Source of the DNA: Microlunatus antarcticus
Lineage (GTDB): Bacteria; Actinomycetota; Actinomycetes; Propionibacteriales; Propionibacteriaceae
NCBI RefSeq assembly: GCF_014193425.1
Contig: NZ_JACHZG010000001.1
Span: forward strand, 1-64,000
Length of the DNA: 64,000 bases
Direction: 5' to 3'
The notes beneath the pieces are model-generated. The model was given only the letters and a program-made list of their open reading frames with translations. It was not told the origin of the DNA and searched no databases. The position numbers and the translations under genes were made by a program. Of this stretch, positions 34,915-42,875 are shown piece after piece; position 1 is the stretch's first letter, and the number at the start of each line of letters is the position of its first letter.

Positions 34915-35565
34915 CTAGCCGACCAGGGCGGCGACAGCCTCGTCGACCGGGGTCTCGCCCTCCGTCAGCTCCACGACCACGCGGTGCAGCCGCGGCTCGC
35001 GCAGCGCGGCGGCGATGACGGCGGCGACGTCGTCGCGAGGCACGTCGCCGTACGGGACGGCCCAGCCGGCGCGCACGTTCCCGGTGCCGGGGCCGTCGGT
35101 CAGGGTCCCGGGTCTGACGACGACCCAGTCGAGGTCGGACGACGTCAGGTAGACGTCGGCGGCCTTCTTGACCCGCATGTAGTGCTCGAAGCCCTCGTTC
35201 GTCTCCAGGTCCCGGCCCGCGTCGGGGAACACCGAGACGAGCACGAAGCGGGCGACGCCGGCCTGGCGGGCCGCGTCCACGGCCTTCTCGAGACCCTTCC
35301 CGTCGATCGCCGTCGTCTGGTCCCGCCCGGTGCCGTGCGCGCCGGCCGAGAACACGACCGCGTCGTGGCCCTCGAGCAGCGAGGCCAGCTCCTCGGTCGT
35401 CCCCTGCACGAGGTCGAACAGGACGGACGTCCCGCCCGCCTCCTCCACGGCCGCGGACTGCGCGGCGCTGCGGTGCAGGCCGCTCACCTCGCCGCCGTCC
35501 TGCGTCAGCAGCGTCGTCAGCCGCCGCCCCACCCCACCTGCGCCACCGATCACGAGTGTCTTCAC
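34915..35565 (-). CDS. NAD(P)H-binding atypical short-chain dehydrogenase
   Basis: A 216-residue protein with the Rossmann start KTLVIGGAGGVGRRLTTLL, an acidic strand end, AVVFSAGAHGTG, FVLVSVF and VVVRPGTLTD, typical of the NAD(P)-binding (NmrA-like/YwnB-type) group. Catalytic Tyr-Lys of classic SDRs is not at the usual place, so it may be a redox sensor or epimerase-like enzyme. GTG start at 35,565. Divergent from the dienelactone hydrolase gene with only a 17-base gap. Confidence 0.8.
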   Translation of the reverse strand: MKTLVIGGAGGVGRRLTTLLTQDGGEVSGLHRSAAQSAAVEEAGGTSVLFDLVQGTTEELASLLEGHDAVVFSAGAHGTGRDQTTAIDGKGLEKAVDAARQAGVARFVLVSVFPDAGRDLETNEGFEHYMRVKKAADVYLTSSDLDWVVVRPGTLTDGPGTGNVRAGWAVPYGDVPRDDVAAVIAAALREPRLHRVVVELTEGETPVDEAVAALVG

Positions 35566-35570
35566 GCACC

Positions 35571-35576
35571 TACTAT
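35571..35576 (+). promoter_or_regulatory. Probable -10 of a leaderless promoter
   Basis: TACTAT lies 7 bases before ATG 35,583 with no room for a ribosome-binding site, so transcription would begin at or next to the start codon. No clear -35 is visible. Confidence 0.45.
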
Positions 35577-35582
35577 CCCCTC

Positions 35583-36317
35583 ATGACCGCGCTGGAGGGC
35601 TGGACCGAGGGCGAGCACACGGACCCGTCGACCGGGGTGAGCCACCCGACGTACCGCCGGGGGAGCGGACCCGGCGTCGTGGTCGTCTCCGAGATCCCGG
35701 GGATCACCGCCGAGGTCCTCACCTTCGCCGAGGAGGTCGTCGCGGAGGGCTTCACCGTCGTCCTGCCCCACCTCTTCGGGGCGGTGCCCAGCCCGTCCGG
35801 GCCGGGTGCGGCCGTACGGACGCTGGCGCAGGTCTGCGTGAACCGGGAGTTCAACAAGCTCCGGGTGGGCGAGACCTCGCCGGTCGCGACGTGGCTCCGG
35901 TCCCTCGCCCGGACGCTGCACGCCGAGCTCGGCGGACCGGGCGTCGGGGCGCTGGGGATGTGCTTCACCGGCGGCTTCGCGCTGGCGATGATGGTCGACG
36001 ACGTGGTCGTGGCCCCGGTCCTCGCGCAGCCGTCCCTGCCCTTCGCGATCGGCCGGGCCCGGGGCGCCGACCTCAACCTCTCCCCGGCGGACCTCGCGGT
36101 GGTCAAGCGGCGCGCGGCGGCGGGCTGCTCGGTCCTGGGTCTGAAGTACGCCGACGACCCGACCGTGGGCACCCGCTTCGAGACCCTCACCGCCGAGATC
36201 GGGGACGCCTTCGTCCGGGTCGAGCTGCCGGGCAAGAAGCACTCGACGCTGACCGCGCACCGCCAGCAGGTGGCGGTCGACCGGGTGCTCGAGTTCTTCC
36301 GCGCCGAGCTCCTGTGA
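35583..36317 (+). CDS. Dienelactone hydrolase family protein
   Basis: A 244-residue alpha/beta hydrolase. The nucleophile elbow is GALGMCFTGGFAL, with Cys as in classical dienelactone hydrolases (G-x-C-x-G-G); the catalytic His is in LPGKKHSTLTAHR near the C-terminus; VVVVSEIPGITAEVL is the oxyanion strand. Substrate unknown; the family hydrolyses lactones and carboxyl esters. ATG 35,583 appears to be read from a leaderless transcript. Upstream open sequence (from 35,556) would run into the divergent gene. Confidence 0.85.
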   Translation: MTALEGWTEGEHTDPSTGVSHPTYRRGSGPGVVVVSEIPGITAEVLTFAEEVVAEGFTVVLPHLFGAVPSPSGPGAAVRTLAQVCVNREFNKLRVGETSPVATWLRSLARTLHAELGGPGVGALGMCFTGGFALAMMVDDVVVAPVLAQPSLPFAIGRARGADLNLSPADLAVVKRRAAAGCSVLGLKYADDPTVGTRFETLTAEIGDAFVRVELPGKKHSTLTAHRQQVAVDRVLEFFRAELL

Positions 36318-36372
36318 CCTAGCCGACGCGCGGCGTCGGAAGCCTGGTGGGTCCGGTCTCGTTGCCACCCTC

Positions 36373-37476
36373 GTGAGCAAGCTCTTCGAGACCCTGACCC
36401 TGCGCGGCCTGACCGTGCGCAACCGCATCTGGCTGGCGCCGATGTGCCAGTACTCGGTGGAGCGCCGCGACGGCGTCCCGACCGACTGGCACCTGGTCAA
36501 CCTCGGGGCGCGTGCGCAGGGCGGCTTCGGACTGCTGCTCACCGAGGCGAGCGCCGTCACCGCGGACGGGCGGATCAGCCCGCAGGACACCGGCCTCTGG
36601 AACGACGTCCAGCGCGACGCCTGGGCCCGGATCGTCGACTTCGTCCACGCCCAGGGGGCCGCGATCGGCGTCCAGCTGGCGCACGCCGGCCGGAAGGCGT
36701 CGACGTACCGCGGCTTCTCCGACGAGCCGCAGAACGGCAGCGTCCCCGCCGAGGACGGCGGCTGGCCGACCGTCTCCGCGTCGCCGGAGGCGTTCCCCGG
36801 CTACGACGCCCCGCGCGAGATGACCGTCGACGACATCGCCGACGTCGTGTCCGCCTTCGGCGCGGCCGCCCGGCGTGCGGTCGAGGCGGGCTTCGACACC
36901 GTCGAGGTCCACGGCGCGCACGGCTACCTCGTGCACCAGTTCCTCAGCCCGCTGGCCAACCACCGCACCGACGCGTACGGCGGCAGCTTCGAGGGGCGTA
37001 CGCGGCTGCTCGTCGAGATCGTCGACGCCGTCCGCGCGAACGTTCCCGAGACCATGCCCGTCCTCGTCCGCCTCTCGGCGACCGACTGGACCGAGGGCGG
37101 CTGGGACGCCGATCAGACCGTCGCGGTGTCGGCGGTGCTCAAGGACCACGGCGTCGACCTGGTCGACGTGTCCTCGGGCGGGGCCGTGCTGGCCGAGATC
37201 CCGGTCGGCCCCGGCTACCAGGTGCCGTTCGCCCGGTCCGTCCGCGAGGGTTCTGGGCTGCCGTCCGGGGCGGTCGGCCTCATCACCTCGCCGCAGCAGG
37301 CCGAGACGGTCCTGACCTCCGGCGACGCCGACGTCGTGCTGCTCGCGCGGGCCGCCCTCCGCGAGCCGGCCTGGCCGCAGCGCGCGGCCGCCGAGCTCGG
37401 CGTCGACTGGCACGAGGCCGCCTACCCCGACGCGTACGCCCGGGGGCACTGGCCGAGCGAGGCCCGCGCCGGCTGA
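36373..37476 (+). CDS. Old-yellow-enzyme family oxidoreductase (YqjM-like)
   Basis: A 367-residue FMN-dependent ene-reductase. The YqjM-class cysteine is at C25 (WLAPMCQYS). Other FMN and substrate residues are visible in LTEASAVTADGRIS, LAHAGRKAS and the conserved VEVHGAHGYLVHQFLSPLANHRTDAYGGSFEGRTRLL. These enzymes reduce activated C=C bonds with NAD(P)H and protect against electrophiles. GTG 36,373 start. It follows the dienelactone hydrolase by 55 bases and may be cotranscribed. Confidence 0.9.
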   Translation: MSKLFETLTLRGLTVRNRIWLAPMCQYSVERRDGVPTDWHLVNLGARAQGGFGLLLTEASAVTADGRISPQDTGLWNDVQRDAWARIVDFVHAQGAAIGVQLAHAGRKASTYRGFSDEPQNGSVPAEDGGWPTVSASPEAFPGYDAPREMTVDDIADVVSAFGAAARRAVEAGFDTVEVHGAHGYLVHQFLSPLANHRTDAYGGSFEGRTRLLVEIVDAVRANVPETMPVLVRLSATDWTEGGWDADQTVAVSAVLKDHGVDLVDVSSGGAVLAEIPVGPGYQVPFARSVREGSGLPSGAVGLITSPQQAETVLTSGDADVVLLARAALREPAWPQRAAAELGVDWHEAAYPDAYARGHWPSEARAG

Positions 37477-37484
37477 TCGGCGCG

Positions 37485-37498
37485 GGGGAGTTCTCCCC
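37485..37498 (+). terminator. Terminator-like hairpin after the ene-reductase gene
   Basis: GGGGAG and CTCCCC are perfect arms separated by TT, just 9 bases after the stop codon; a short ATT follows. A compact GC hairpin in this position suggests transcription termination. Confidence 0.5.
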
Positions 37499-37555
37499 AT
37501 TGCGTCGGGGACGGGCGCGGGTCAGGGTGAGGGCCCGTCTTCCCCGAGGAGTGCT

Positions 37556-39043
37556 GTGCCCTGTCGTCGTCCCTTCGCCGGTGTGGTGAGTCTCGCGCTA
37601 GCCGCGCCGCTCCTGCTCCTCGCTCCGCCGGCCTCCGCCGCCGCGGTGGCCAAGCCGTACGACTTCAACGGCGACGGCTTCCCCGAGCTGGTGGTCGGCG
37701 CCCCCGAGCTGCAGGTCGGGTCGGACACGTTCGCCGGTGGGGTCGTGGTCTACCCGGCCTCCGCGGCGGGCGTGTCCACGGCCGGCACGGTCCTCACCCA
37801 GGACTCGGCCGGTGTCCCTGGCGCCGCCGGCGAGAACCAGAACTTCGGCGCCGCCTTCGCCAGCGCCGACTTCGACCACGACGGGTACGCCGACCTCGCC
37901 GTCGGGGTGCCCGGCCTGCCGGACGGCCAGGGCGGGCGCGTGATCGTGCTGCGCGGCTCGGCGGCCGGGTTGGCGACGTCGGGCGGCTACACGGTCGCCC
38001 GCCCGGGCGCGCCGGACCACGACCGGTTCGGCACGTCACTCGTCTCGGCGGACTTCGACGGGGACGGGTACGCCGACCTCGCGGTCGGTGCGATCACCGC
38101 CGACCGGGTCGAGGGTCCGGAGTACTACCCCAACGGCTCCGTCGTCGTCCTCGAGGGCGGGCAGAAGACCTTCTCCCCGCAGCGGTCGACCGTCCTGCAC
38201 GGGCAGCGGAGCGGAAAGAAGTATGACCTGCTCTTCGGGTCCTCGCTCGCCGTCGGCGACGTGGACGGCGACGCCAGGCCGGACCTCGTGGTGGGCTCGC
38301 TGGGTCTCCCCTACGACGACGGGGAGGGGCACGGCGGGTCGGTGAGCGTGTGCACCACCGCCGCCGCGGGCCCCGGCCCCTGCCGCCAGGTGGCCTTCGG
38401 CTACAACACCGGTTCCACGGCGCTGGCGGTCGGGAACGTGAAGGGCGACGCGCGGGACGAGATCGTCGTGGGTCAGCCGGAGAACGGCACCGAGGGCGAC
38501 GAGCCCGGCGTGGTCTACACGCTGTCGTTGACCGGGACGGGCTCGGCGCTGAAGGCGAAGACCGCCGAGCTCACCCAGGGGACCAAGGGCGTCCCGGGCA
38601 GCAACGAGAGGAACGACGAGTTCGGGTTCGCGGTCGCCCTGGGCGACCTGGACCGGGACGGCTACGCCGACCTGGTCGTCGGTTCGCCGGGCGAGACCAT
38701 CAGCGGCCGGAACGAGGCCGGCCGGGTGACGGTGGTCCACGGCGGCAAGAAGGGGTACCGGACCAGCGGCAACCAGGCCTTCGACCAGGGTACCAAGGGC
38801 GTGCCGGGCGCCGTCGAGACCGAGGACAGCTTCGGCGGTGCCGTCGCTCTGCTCGACCACGACGCCGACGGTCGGCTGGACCTCACCGTCGGAGCGCCGG
38901 GGGAGAACGACGGCGGCGGGATCACGACGCTGAAGGGCTCCGGGAAGAGCTTCACCACGAAGGACTCGAAGAGCTTCGGGCTCGGCGGCCTCGCCTACCC
39001 GACCCCGTACGGGGCCGGCCTCGGTTCCGTCCTGGGCAGCTGA
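37556..39043 (+). CDS. Secreted FG-GAP repeat protein
   Basis: GTG 37,556 follows GAGGAG. Signal peptide: residues 1-29 (GVVSLALAAPLLLLAPPASAAA). Then come seven FG-GAP blades, several with canonical calcium-binding D-x-D-x-D-G loops (YDFNGDGFPELVVGAP, ADFDHDGYADLAVGVPG, ADFDGDGYADLAVGA, GDLDRDGYADLVVGSPG, LDHDADGRLDLTVGAPG). 495 residues. It closely resembles an integrin-alpha-like propeller and is better preserved in its calcium loops than the protein at 26994-28565. Extracellular binding role unknown. Confidence 0.9.
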   Translation: MPCRRPFAGVVSLALAAPLLLLAPPASAAAVAKPYDFNGDGFPELVVGAPELQVGSDTFAGGVVVYPASAAGVSTAGTVLTQDSAGVPGAAGENQNFGAAFASADFDHDGYADLAVGVPGLPDGQGGRVIVLRGSAAGLATSGGYTVARPGAPDHDRFGTSLVSADFDGDGYADLAVGAITADRVEGPEYYPNGSVVVLEGGQKTFSPQRSTVLHGQRSGKKYDLLFGSSLAVGDVDGDARPDLVVGSLGLPYDDGEGHGGSVSVCTTAAAGPGPCRQVAFGYNTGSTALAVGNVKGDARDEIVVGQPENGTEGDEPGVVYTLSLTGTGSALKAKTAELTQGTKGVPGSNERNDEFGFAVALGDLDRDGYADLVVGSPGETISGRNEAGRVTVVHGGKKGYRTSGNQAFDQGTKGVPGAVETEDSFGGAVALLDHDADGRLDLTVGAPGENDGGGITTLKGSGKSFTTKDSKSFGLGGLAYPTPYGAGLGSVLGS

Positions 39044-39069
39044 TCGCTCAGCGAGGGTCGCTGAGTCAG
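39040..39069. terminator. Bidirectional terminator between convergent genes
   Basis: Perfect 8-base arms CTCAGCGA (39047-39054) and TCGCTGAG (39058-39065) around GGG, with outer CTGA (39040-39043) / TCAG (39066-39069). It fills the whole 22-base gap and includes both stop codons. Confidence 0.65.
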
Positions 39070-40007
39070 GCCAGGCGCTCGAGCAGCGCCTGGCCCAGGG
39101 CGCGGCCGGAGAGGTACGCCGACTCGACGCGCGGCTTGTCCGACCAGGCGTCGCCGCAGACCCCGACGAGGTTCTCGTCCAGGAAGTAGTGCTGCTCGCG
39201 CTTCCCGGCCGGCTTCCCGAACGTCCAGCGGTGCACGTGGGTCGACGTCGGCTCCGCGTCGATGTGCAGCGCGTCGCGGAGCGCCGCGGTCATCGGGCCG
39301 GCGGCCTCGTCGGGGGCGACGAGGTGCTCGGCCGCGAAGTCCGGGGTCGAGTGGGCGACGAGCACCGGGGCGCCGTCGCCGCGTCGGCGACCGTCGTCGG
39401 CGACCCAGCTGAGGATCGGGTCGTCCGCGACGAACGCGCCGTCGACGTCCGCCCAGGAACGTGCGTCCCAGGTCGCCGTCAGGGCGAGCACGGGGTCGAA
39501 CGGGTCGTCCAGCGCCGCGACGACCGACGCGTACGCCGGGTCGAGCAGCCGGACGGCCTGCGGGTCGGGCATGGCGAGGACGACGGCCGAGGCCGCCAGC
39601 CCGTCGACGACCGGGCCGGGGCCGACGTGCTCGACGGTCGTCTCCCGCACGTCGAGGCCGGTCGCCAGGTGCTCGACGAGGCTGCGCAGCCCGCCGGGAG
39701 CGGCCCAGCGGACCGGGCCGCTCTTGGGCGACAGCTCGCCGTCGGCCGACACCGAGAAGGTGTCGGTCCACTCCCGCGCCAGGCCCTGGTCGCGCCAGGC
39801 CTCGACGACGCCCCGGAACGTGTCGTCGGAGACGGTGAAGTACGACGCCCCCGTGTCGACCATGCGGCCGTCGGTCTTCCGGCTGGCCATCCGCCCGCCG
39901 ATCCGCCGGCCCCGGTCGAGCACGACGACCTCCCGGCCCCCCTCGGTCAGGGCGCGGGCGGCCGCGATCCCTGAGATGCCGGCACCGACGACGACGACTG
40001 GATCCAC
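39066..40007 (-). CDS. FAD-dependent amine-oxidase-like protein (renalase type)
   Basis: The N-terminal FAD motif VVVVGAGISGIAAARAL is followed by VVVLDRGRRIGGRMASRK (G-G-R-M) and GASYFTVSDDTF, the pattern of renalase-like NAD(P)/FAD proteins. The C-terminal FAD segment is VGVCGDAWSDKPRVESAYLSGRALGQALL. GTG 40,007 (VDPVVVVGAG) puts the Rossmann strand at the usual distance; GTG 40,025 would add six residues. 313 residues. Bacterial renalases reoxidise isomeric dihydronicotinamides; the role here is inferred from the family. Confidence 0.8.
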   Translation of the reverse strand: MDPVVVVGAGISGIAAARALTEGGREVVVLDRGRRIGGRMASRKTDGRMVDTGASYFTVSDDTFRGVVEAWRDQGLAREWTDTFSVSADGELSPKSGPVRWAAPGGLRSLVEHLATGLDVRETTVEHVGPGPVVDGLAASAVVLAMPDPQAVRLLDPAYASVVAALDDPFDPVLALTATWDARSWADVDGAFVADDPILSWVADDGRRRGDGAPVLVAHSTPDFAAEHLVAPDEAAGPMTAALRDALHIDAEPTSTHVHRWTFGKPAGKREQHYFLDENLVGVCGDAWSDKPRVESAYLSGRALGQALLERLA

Positions 40008-40046
40008 GGCCCCATCGTGACGCACCGGGCCAATCGGGGAGTGCGG

Positions 40047-40817
40047 CTACAGGCGCTGCCCGCCGGACAGCTCGATGACGGTGCCGTTCGCCCAGGCCAG
40101 GTCGTCGGACAGGATCGCGGCGACGCCGGCGCCGATGTCGTCGGCCTCGCCCGGTCGGCCGAGCGCGATCATCGACGACACGGCCGCGTTGTACTGCGCG
40201 TTGTCGCGCACGGCCCCGCCGCCGAAGTCGGTGGCGATGGCCCCGGGGCGGAGCACGTTCACGCGGATCCGCCGGGCGCCGAGCTCCTGGGCCTGGTAGC
40301 GGCTCAGGACCTCGATCGCGCCCTTGGCCGACGCGTACGCCGACATCCCGGGGCCGACGAAGGTCGCGAGGCCGGAGGAGACGTTGAGGACCTGCCCGCC
40401 GTCGACGAGCATCGGGAGCAGCCGCTGGGTAAGCAGGAACGGCGTCTTGACGTGGATGTCGAGGATCGCGTCGAGCTCGGCCTCGGTGGTGTCGACGAAG
40501 GGCTTGCTCAGGCCGACGCCGGCGTTGTTCACGAGCGCGTCGAAGTCCGACCGCCCGAAGGTCGTCTGGAGCTGCTCCCGCAGCGCGTCGGCGAACGTGG
40601 TGGTGGAGGAGGGGTCGGCGGCGTCGAACGGCAGGAACGCGGCCTTCCCGCCCGCGCCCTCGATCTCGGCGACGATCGCGTCGGCGGCGTCGCGGCGGCT
40701 CTGGTAGGTCCCGATGACGCCCCAGCCGCGGCGGCTGAGGTGCTCGGCCATGCTGCGGCCCAGGCCGCGACTCGCTCCGGTGATGACGGCGATCTTGTTC
40801 GTGGTGGTCGTGTCCAT
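40047..40817 (-). CDS. Short-chain dehydrogenase/reductase
   Basis: A 256-residue classical SDR: cofactor motif AVITGASRGLGRSMA (T-G-x3-G-x-G), NNAG (ALVNNAGVG), catalytic Ser in VLNVSSG, and Y-x3-K in SAYASAKGAIEVL, followed by RPGAIATDF. ATG 40,817 is chosen; the longer frame runs into the divergent regulator. The 100-base divergent gap to an MmyB-type regulator at 40,918 matches the known habit of these regulators to control the adjacent SDR. Confidence 0.9.
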   Translation of the reverse strand: MDTTTTNKIAVITGASRGLGRSMAEHLSRRGWGVIGTYQSRRDAADAIVAEIEGAGGKAAFLPFDAADPSSTTTFADALREQLQTTFGRSDFDALVNNAGVGLSKPFVDTTEAELDAILDIHVKTPFLLTQRLLPMLVDGGQVLNVSSGLATFVGPGMSAYASAKGAIEVLSRYQAQELGARRIRVNVLRPGAIATDFGGGAVRDNAQYNAAVSSMIALGRPGEADDIGAGVAAILSDDLAWANGTVIELSGGQRL

Positions 40818-40917
40818 GGATCGATCGTGCGTCCGCCGTGGACGCCGCACCACGCCCGGCTCATCCCCGGACCGGCAGGGCGGGGATCGGCGTGCGGCGG
40901 CAGGGCAGGCTGGGGGC

Positions 40918-41766
40918 ATGGACCGCCATGCGCTCGGGGACTTCCTGCGCTCCCGCCGCGAACGGCTGCGGCCCGAGGACGTCGGCATGGTGCCCGGCCC
41001 GCGCCGGCGTACGCCCGGGCTGCGCCGCGACGAGGTGGCGCTGCTCGCCGCGATGTCGACCGACTACTACGAGCGCATCGAGCAGGCCCGCGGACCGCAG
41101 CCGTCCCCGGCGATGCTCGGCGCGATCGCCCGGGCGCTGCGGCTCACCCGCGACGAGCGGGACCACGTGTACGTGCTCGCCGGGCAGCTGCCACCGGCGG
41201 CGTACGTGTCCCTCGGCTACGCCGACCCGGGCCTGATGACCATCCTCGACGCGCTCGCGCCCACCGTGCCGGCCATGATCACCGACGACCTCGAGGGCGT
41301 CCTCGCGCAGAACCCGCTGAACGTCGCCCTGCTCGGCCGGCTGACCGACCTCGGCGGCTTCGAGCCCAGCTTCCTGTGGCGCTGGTTCACCGACGACCGG
41401 TTCCGGCGCCTCTACGCCGAGAACGACCGCGAGCAGCTCACCCGCGGGTACGTGGCCGACTTCCGCGCCGCGGTCGCCCGGCGGGGCCCCGACGCCGAGG
41501 CGACGGCGCTGGTCGACGCGCTGCTGGCCGCGAGCGAGGAGTTCCGCGCGGTGTGGGCGCTGCAGGAGGTGGCGACCAAGCGCGCCACCCGTAAGGTCCT
41601 CCAGCACGAGCAGGTCGGACGCCTCGACCTCGAGTGCGACGTCGTCGTCAGCCCCCCGTCCGGGCAGCACCTCGTCCTCTTCCGGGCCCGACCGGGAACG
41701 GGCACGGCCGAGCGGCTCGCGATGCTCGCGGTGGTGGGGACGGAGGAGTTCGCGGCGTCCGACTGA
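40918..41766 (+). CDS. XRE regulator with MmyB-like ligand-binding domain
   Basis: A 282-residue protein. The N-terminal third is a helix-turn-helix (LGDFLRSRRERLRPEDVG, RTPGLRRDEVALLAAMSTDYYERIEQARGPQPSP). The rest is the MmyB-like domain that binds fatty-acid or lipid ligands (ITDDLEGVLAQNPLNVALLG, WRWFTDDRFRRLY, LVLFRARPGTGTAERLAMLAVVG). ATG 40,918. It is divergent from the SDR gene at 40,047-40,817, the likely target. Confidence 0.9.
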   Translation: MDRHALGDFLRSRRERLRPEDVGMVPGPRRRTPGLRRDEVALLAAMSTDYYERIEQARGPQPSPAMLGAIARALRLTRDERDHVYVLAGQLPPAAYVSLGYADPGLMTILDALAPTVPAMITDDLEGVLAQNPLNVALLGRLTDLGGFEPSFLWRWFTDDRFRRLYAENDREQLTRGYVADFRAAVARRGPDAEATALVDALLAASEEFRAVWALQEVATKRATRKVLQHEQVGRLDLECDVVVSPPSGQHLVLFRARPGTGTAERLAMLAVVGTEEFAASD

Positions 41767-41782
41767 GAGTCTCTCGGTTTCT

Positions 41783-41803
41783 CCTCCGGGAACGTTCCGG
41801 AGG
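41783..41803. repeat. Strong inverted repeat downstream of the MmyB-type regulator
   Basis: Perfect arms CCTCCGG (41783-41789) and CCGGAGG (41797-41803) surround GAACGTT, itself containing the palindrome AACGTT. The element begins 17 bases after the regulator's stop and 56 bases before the lipoprotein start; it could be a terminator or an operator for the lipoprotein/GH31 operon. Confidence 0.5.
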
Positions 41804-41858
41804 CGCTAGCGTGACCGCCGCCCACGCTGACGCACCACGCCCCGACACGGAGCTCTCG

Positions 41859-42875
41859 ATGACCCGCACCCCCTTCCTGCTCCGCTGCGCGCTGGTGACG
41901 GCGGTGGGTCTCTCGGTCGCCGCCTGCACGGCGGGTGGCGGCGCGCCCGCCGACGCTCCCGCTGACGCCCCGGCCGCGGTGCCCTCGAGCGCCGCGCCGA
42001 GCGCGACCCCGTCCGCACCGGCCCTGCCGCAGTCCGCGGCGCCGCTGCCGGACGACGAGATGGTGTGGCGCTACTCCGCCGGCAGCAACCGGACGATCTC
42101 CACCGTGAGCACCAACGGCCTGACCGGGGCCGACCTGGTGGTCGGGGAGAAGAACGTGGCCGCCTCGCTGTCCCCCGACCGGCGGACCATCGTCTACATC
42201 CGTCGGGAGGCCGACGACCGGGCCTCGCTCCGCGCGGTCTCGGCGGACGGCCAGTCCGACACCCGGCTCTTCGCTGACGGCTCGACGGACTGCCCGAAGC
42301 TCCGCCGGCCGGCGGTCGGGGTGAACGGCACCCTCGCGATCGTGTGCTCGCCCTTCGACGAGGGCGGCGAGGACGTCCTCAACATCATGAACACCGACGG
42401 CACGCTGGTGAAGCAGCTCGACCACGGCCAGCTCGGCGACGCCACCTTCAGCCCCGACGGCTCGCGGGTCGTCTACGCGCGGGACCCGTACCTGCCCTAC
42501 AAGCTCGGCGGTGCGCTCTTCTCGGCCCCGACCGACGGGTCGAGCTCGCCGGTCCGCGTCCTCGCCGGGACGAACGTCAACCCGGTCTGGTCACCCACGG
42601 CCGACGAGGTCGCGTACGTGCGCCTGGACGGCAAGCGCCGCAGCATCGGCATCGTCCGGGTCGGGGCCGACGGGCGCGGCGGCGGGACCCGGGCGCTGAC
42701 GACCGGCTCGGCGTACGACCAGGACCCGTCGTGGTCGCCGAACGGCGCGCGGCTCGCGTTCCGCCGCGGTGCCGACGAGCCGCACCTGTTCATCATGAAG
42801 TCGGACGGCAGCGGGGCGACCCGGGTCGTGCGCAGCTCGGGCGCGGTCAACGCGCCCGTGTGGACCGCCCGCTGA
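41859..42875 (+). CDS. TolB-like beta-propeller lipoprotein
   Basis: ATG 41,859 has GGAG 6 bases upstream. The 338-residue product has a lipoprotein signal (LVTAVGLSVAAC, lipobox V-A-A-C), an Ala/Pro/Ser-rich linker, then WD40/TolB-like blades: SLSPDRRTIVYIRR, TFSPDGSRVVYAR, VWSPTADEVAYVR, SWSPNGARLAFRR. These S-P-D-G-x-x-[IV]-[AV]-[YF] repeats define a propeller displayed on the outer face of the membrane. Its stop overlaps the start of the GH31 gene by 16 bases, so the two are cotranscribed and may cooperate on a glycan. Confidence 0.85.
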   Translation: MTRTPFLLRCALVTAVGLSVAACTAGGGAPADAPADAPAAVPSSAAPSATPSAPALPQSAAPLPDDEMVWRYSAGSNRTISTVSTNGLTGADLVVGEKNVAASLSPDRRTIVYIRREADDRASLRAVSADGQSDTRLFADGSTDCPKLRRPAVGVNGTLAIVCSPFDEGGEDVLNIMNTDGTLVKQLDHGQLGDATFSPDGSRVVYARDPYLPYKLGGALFSAPTDGSSSPVRVLAGTNVNPVWSPTADEVAYVRLDGKRRSIGIVRVGADGRGGGTRALTTGSAYDQDPSWSPNGARLAFRRGADEPHLFIMKSDGSGATRVVRSSGAVNAPVWTAR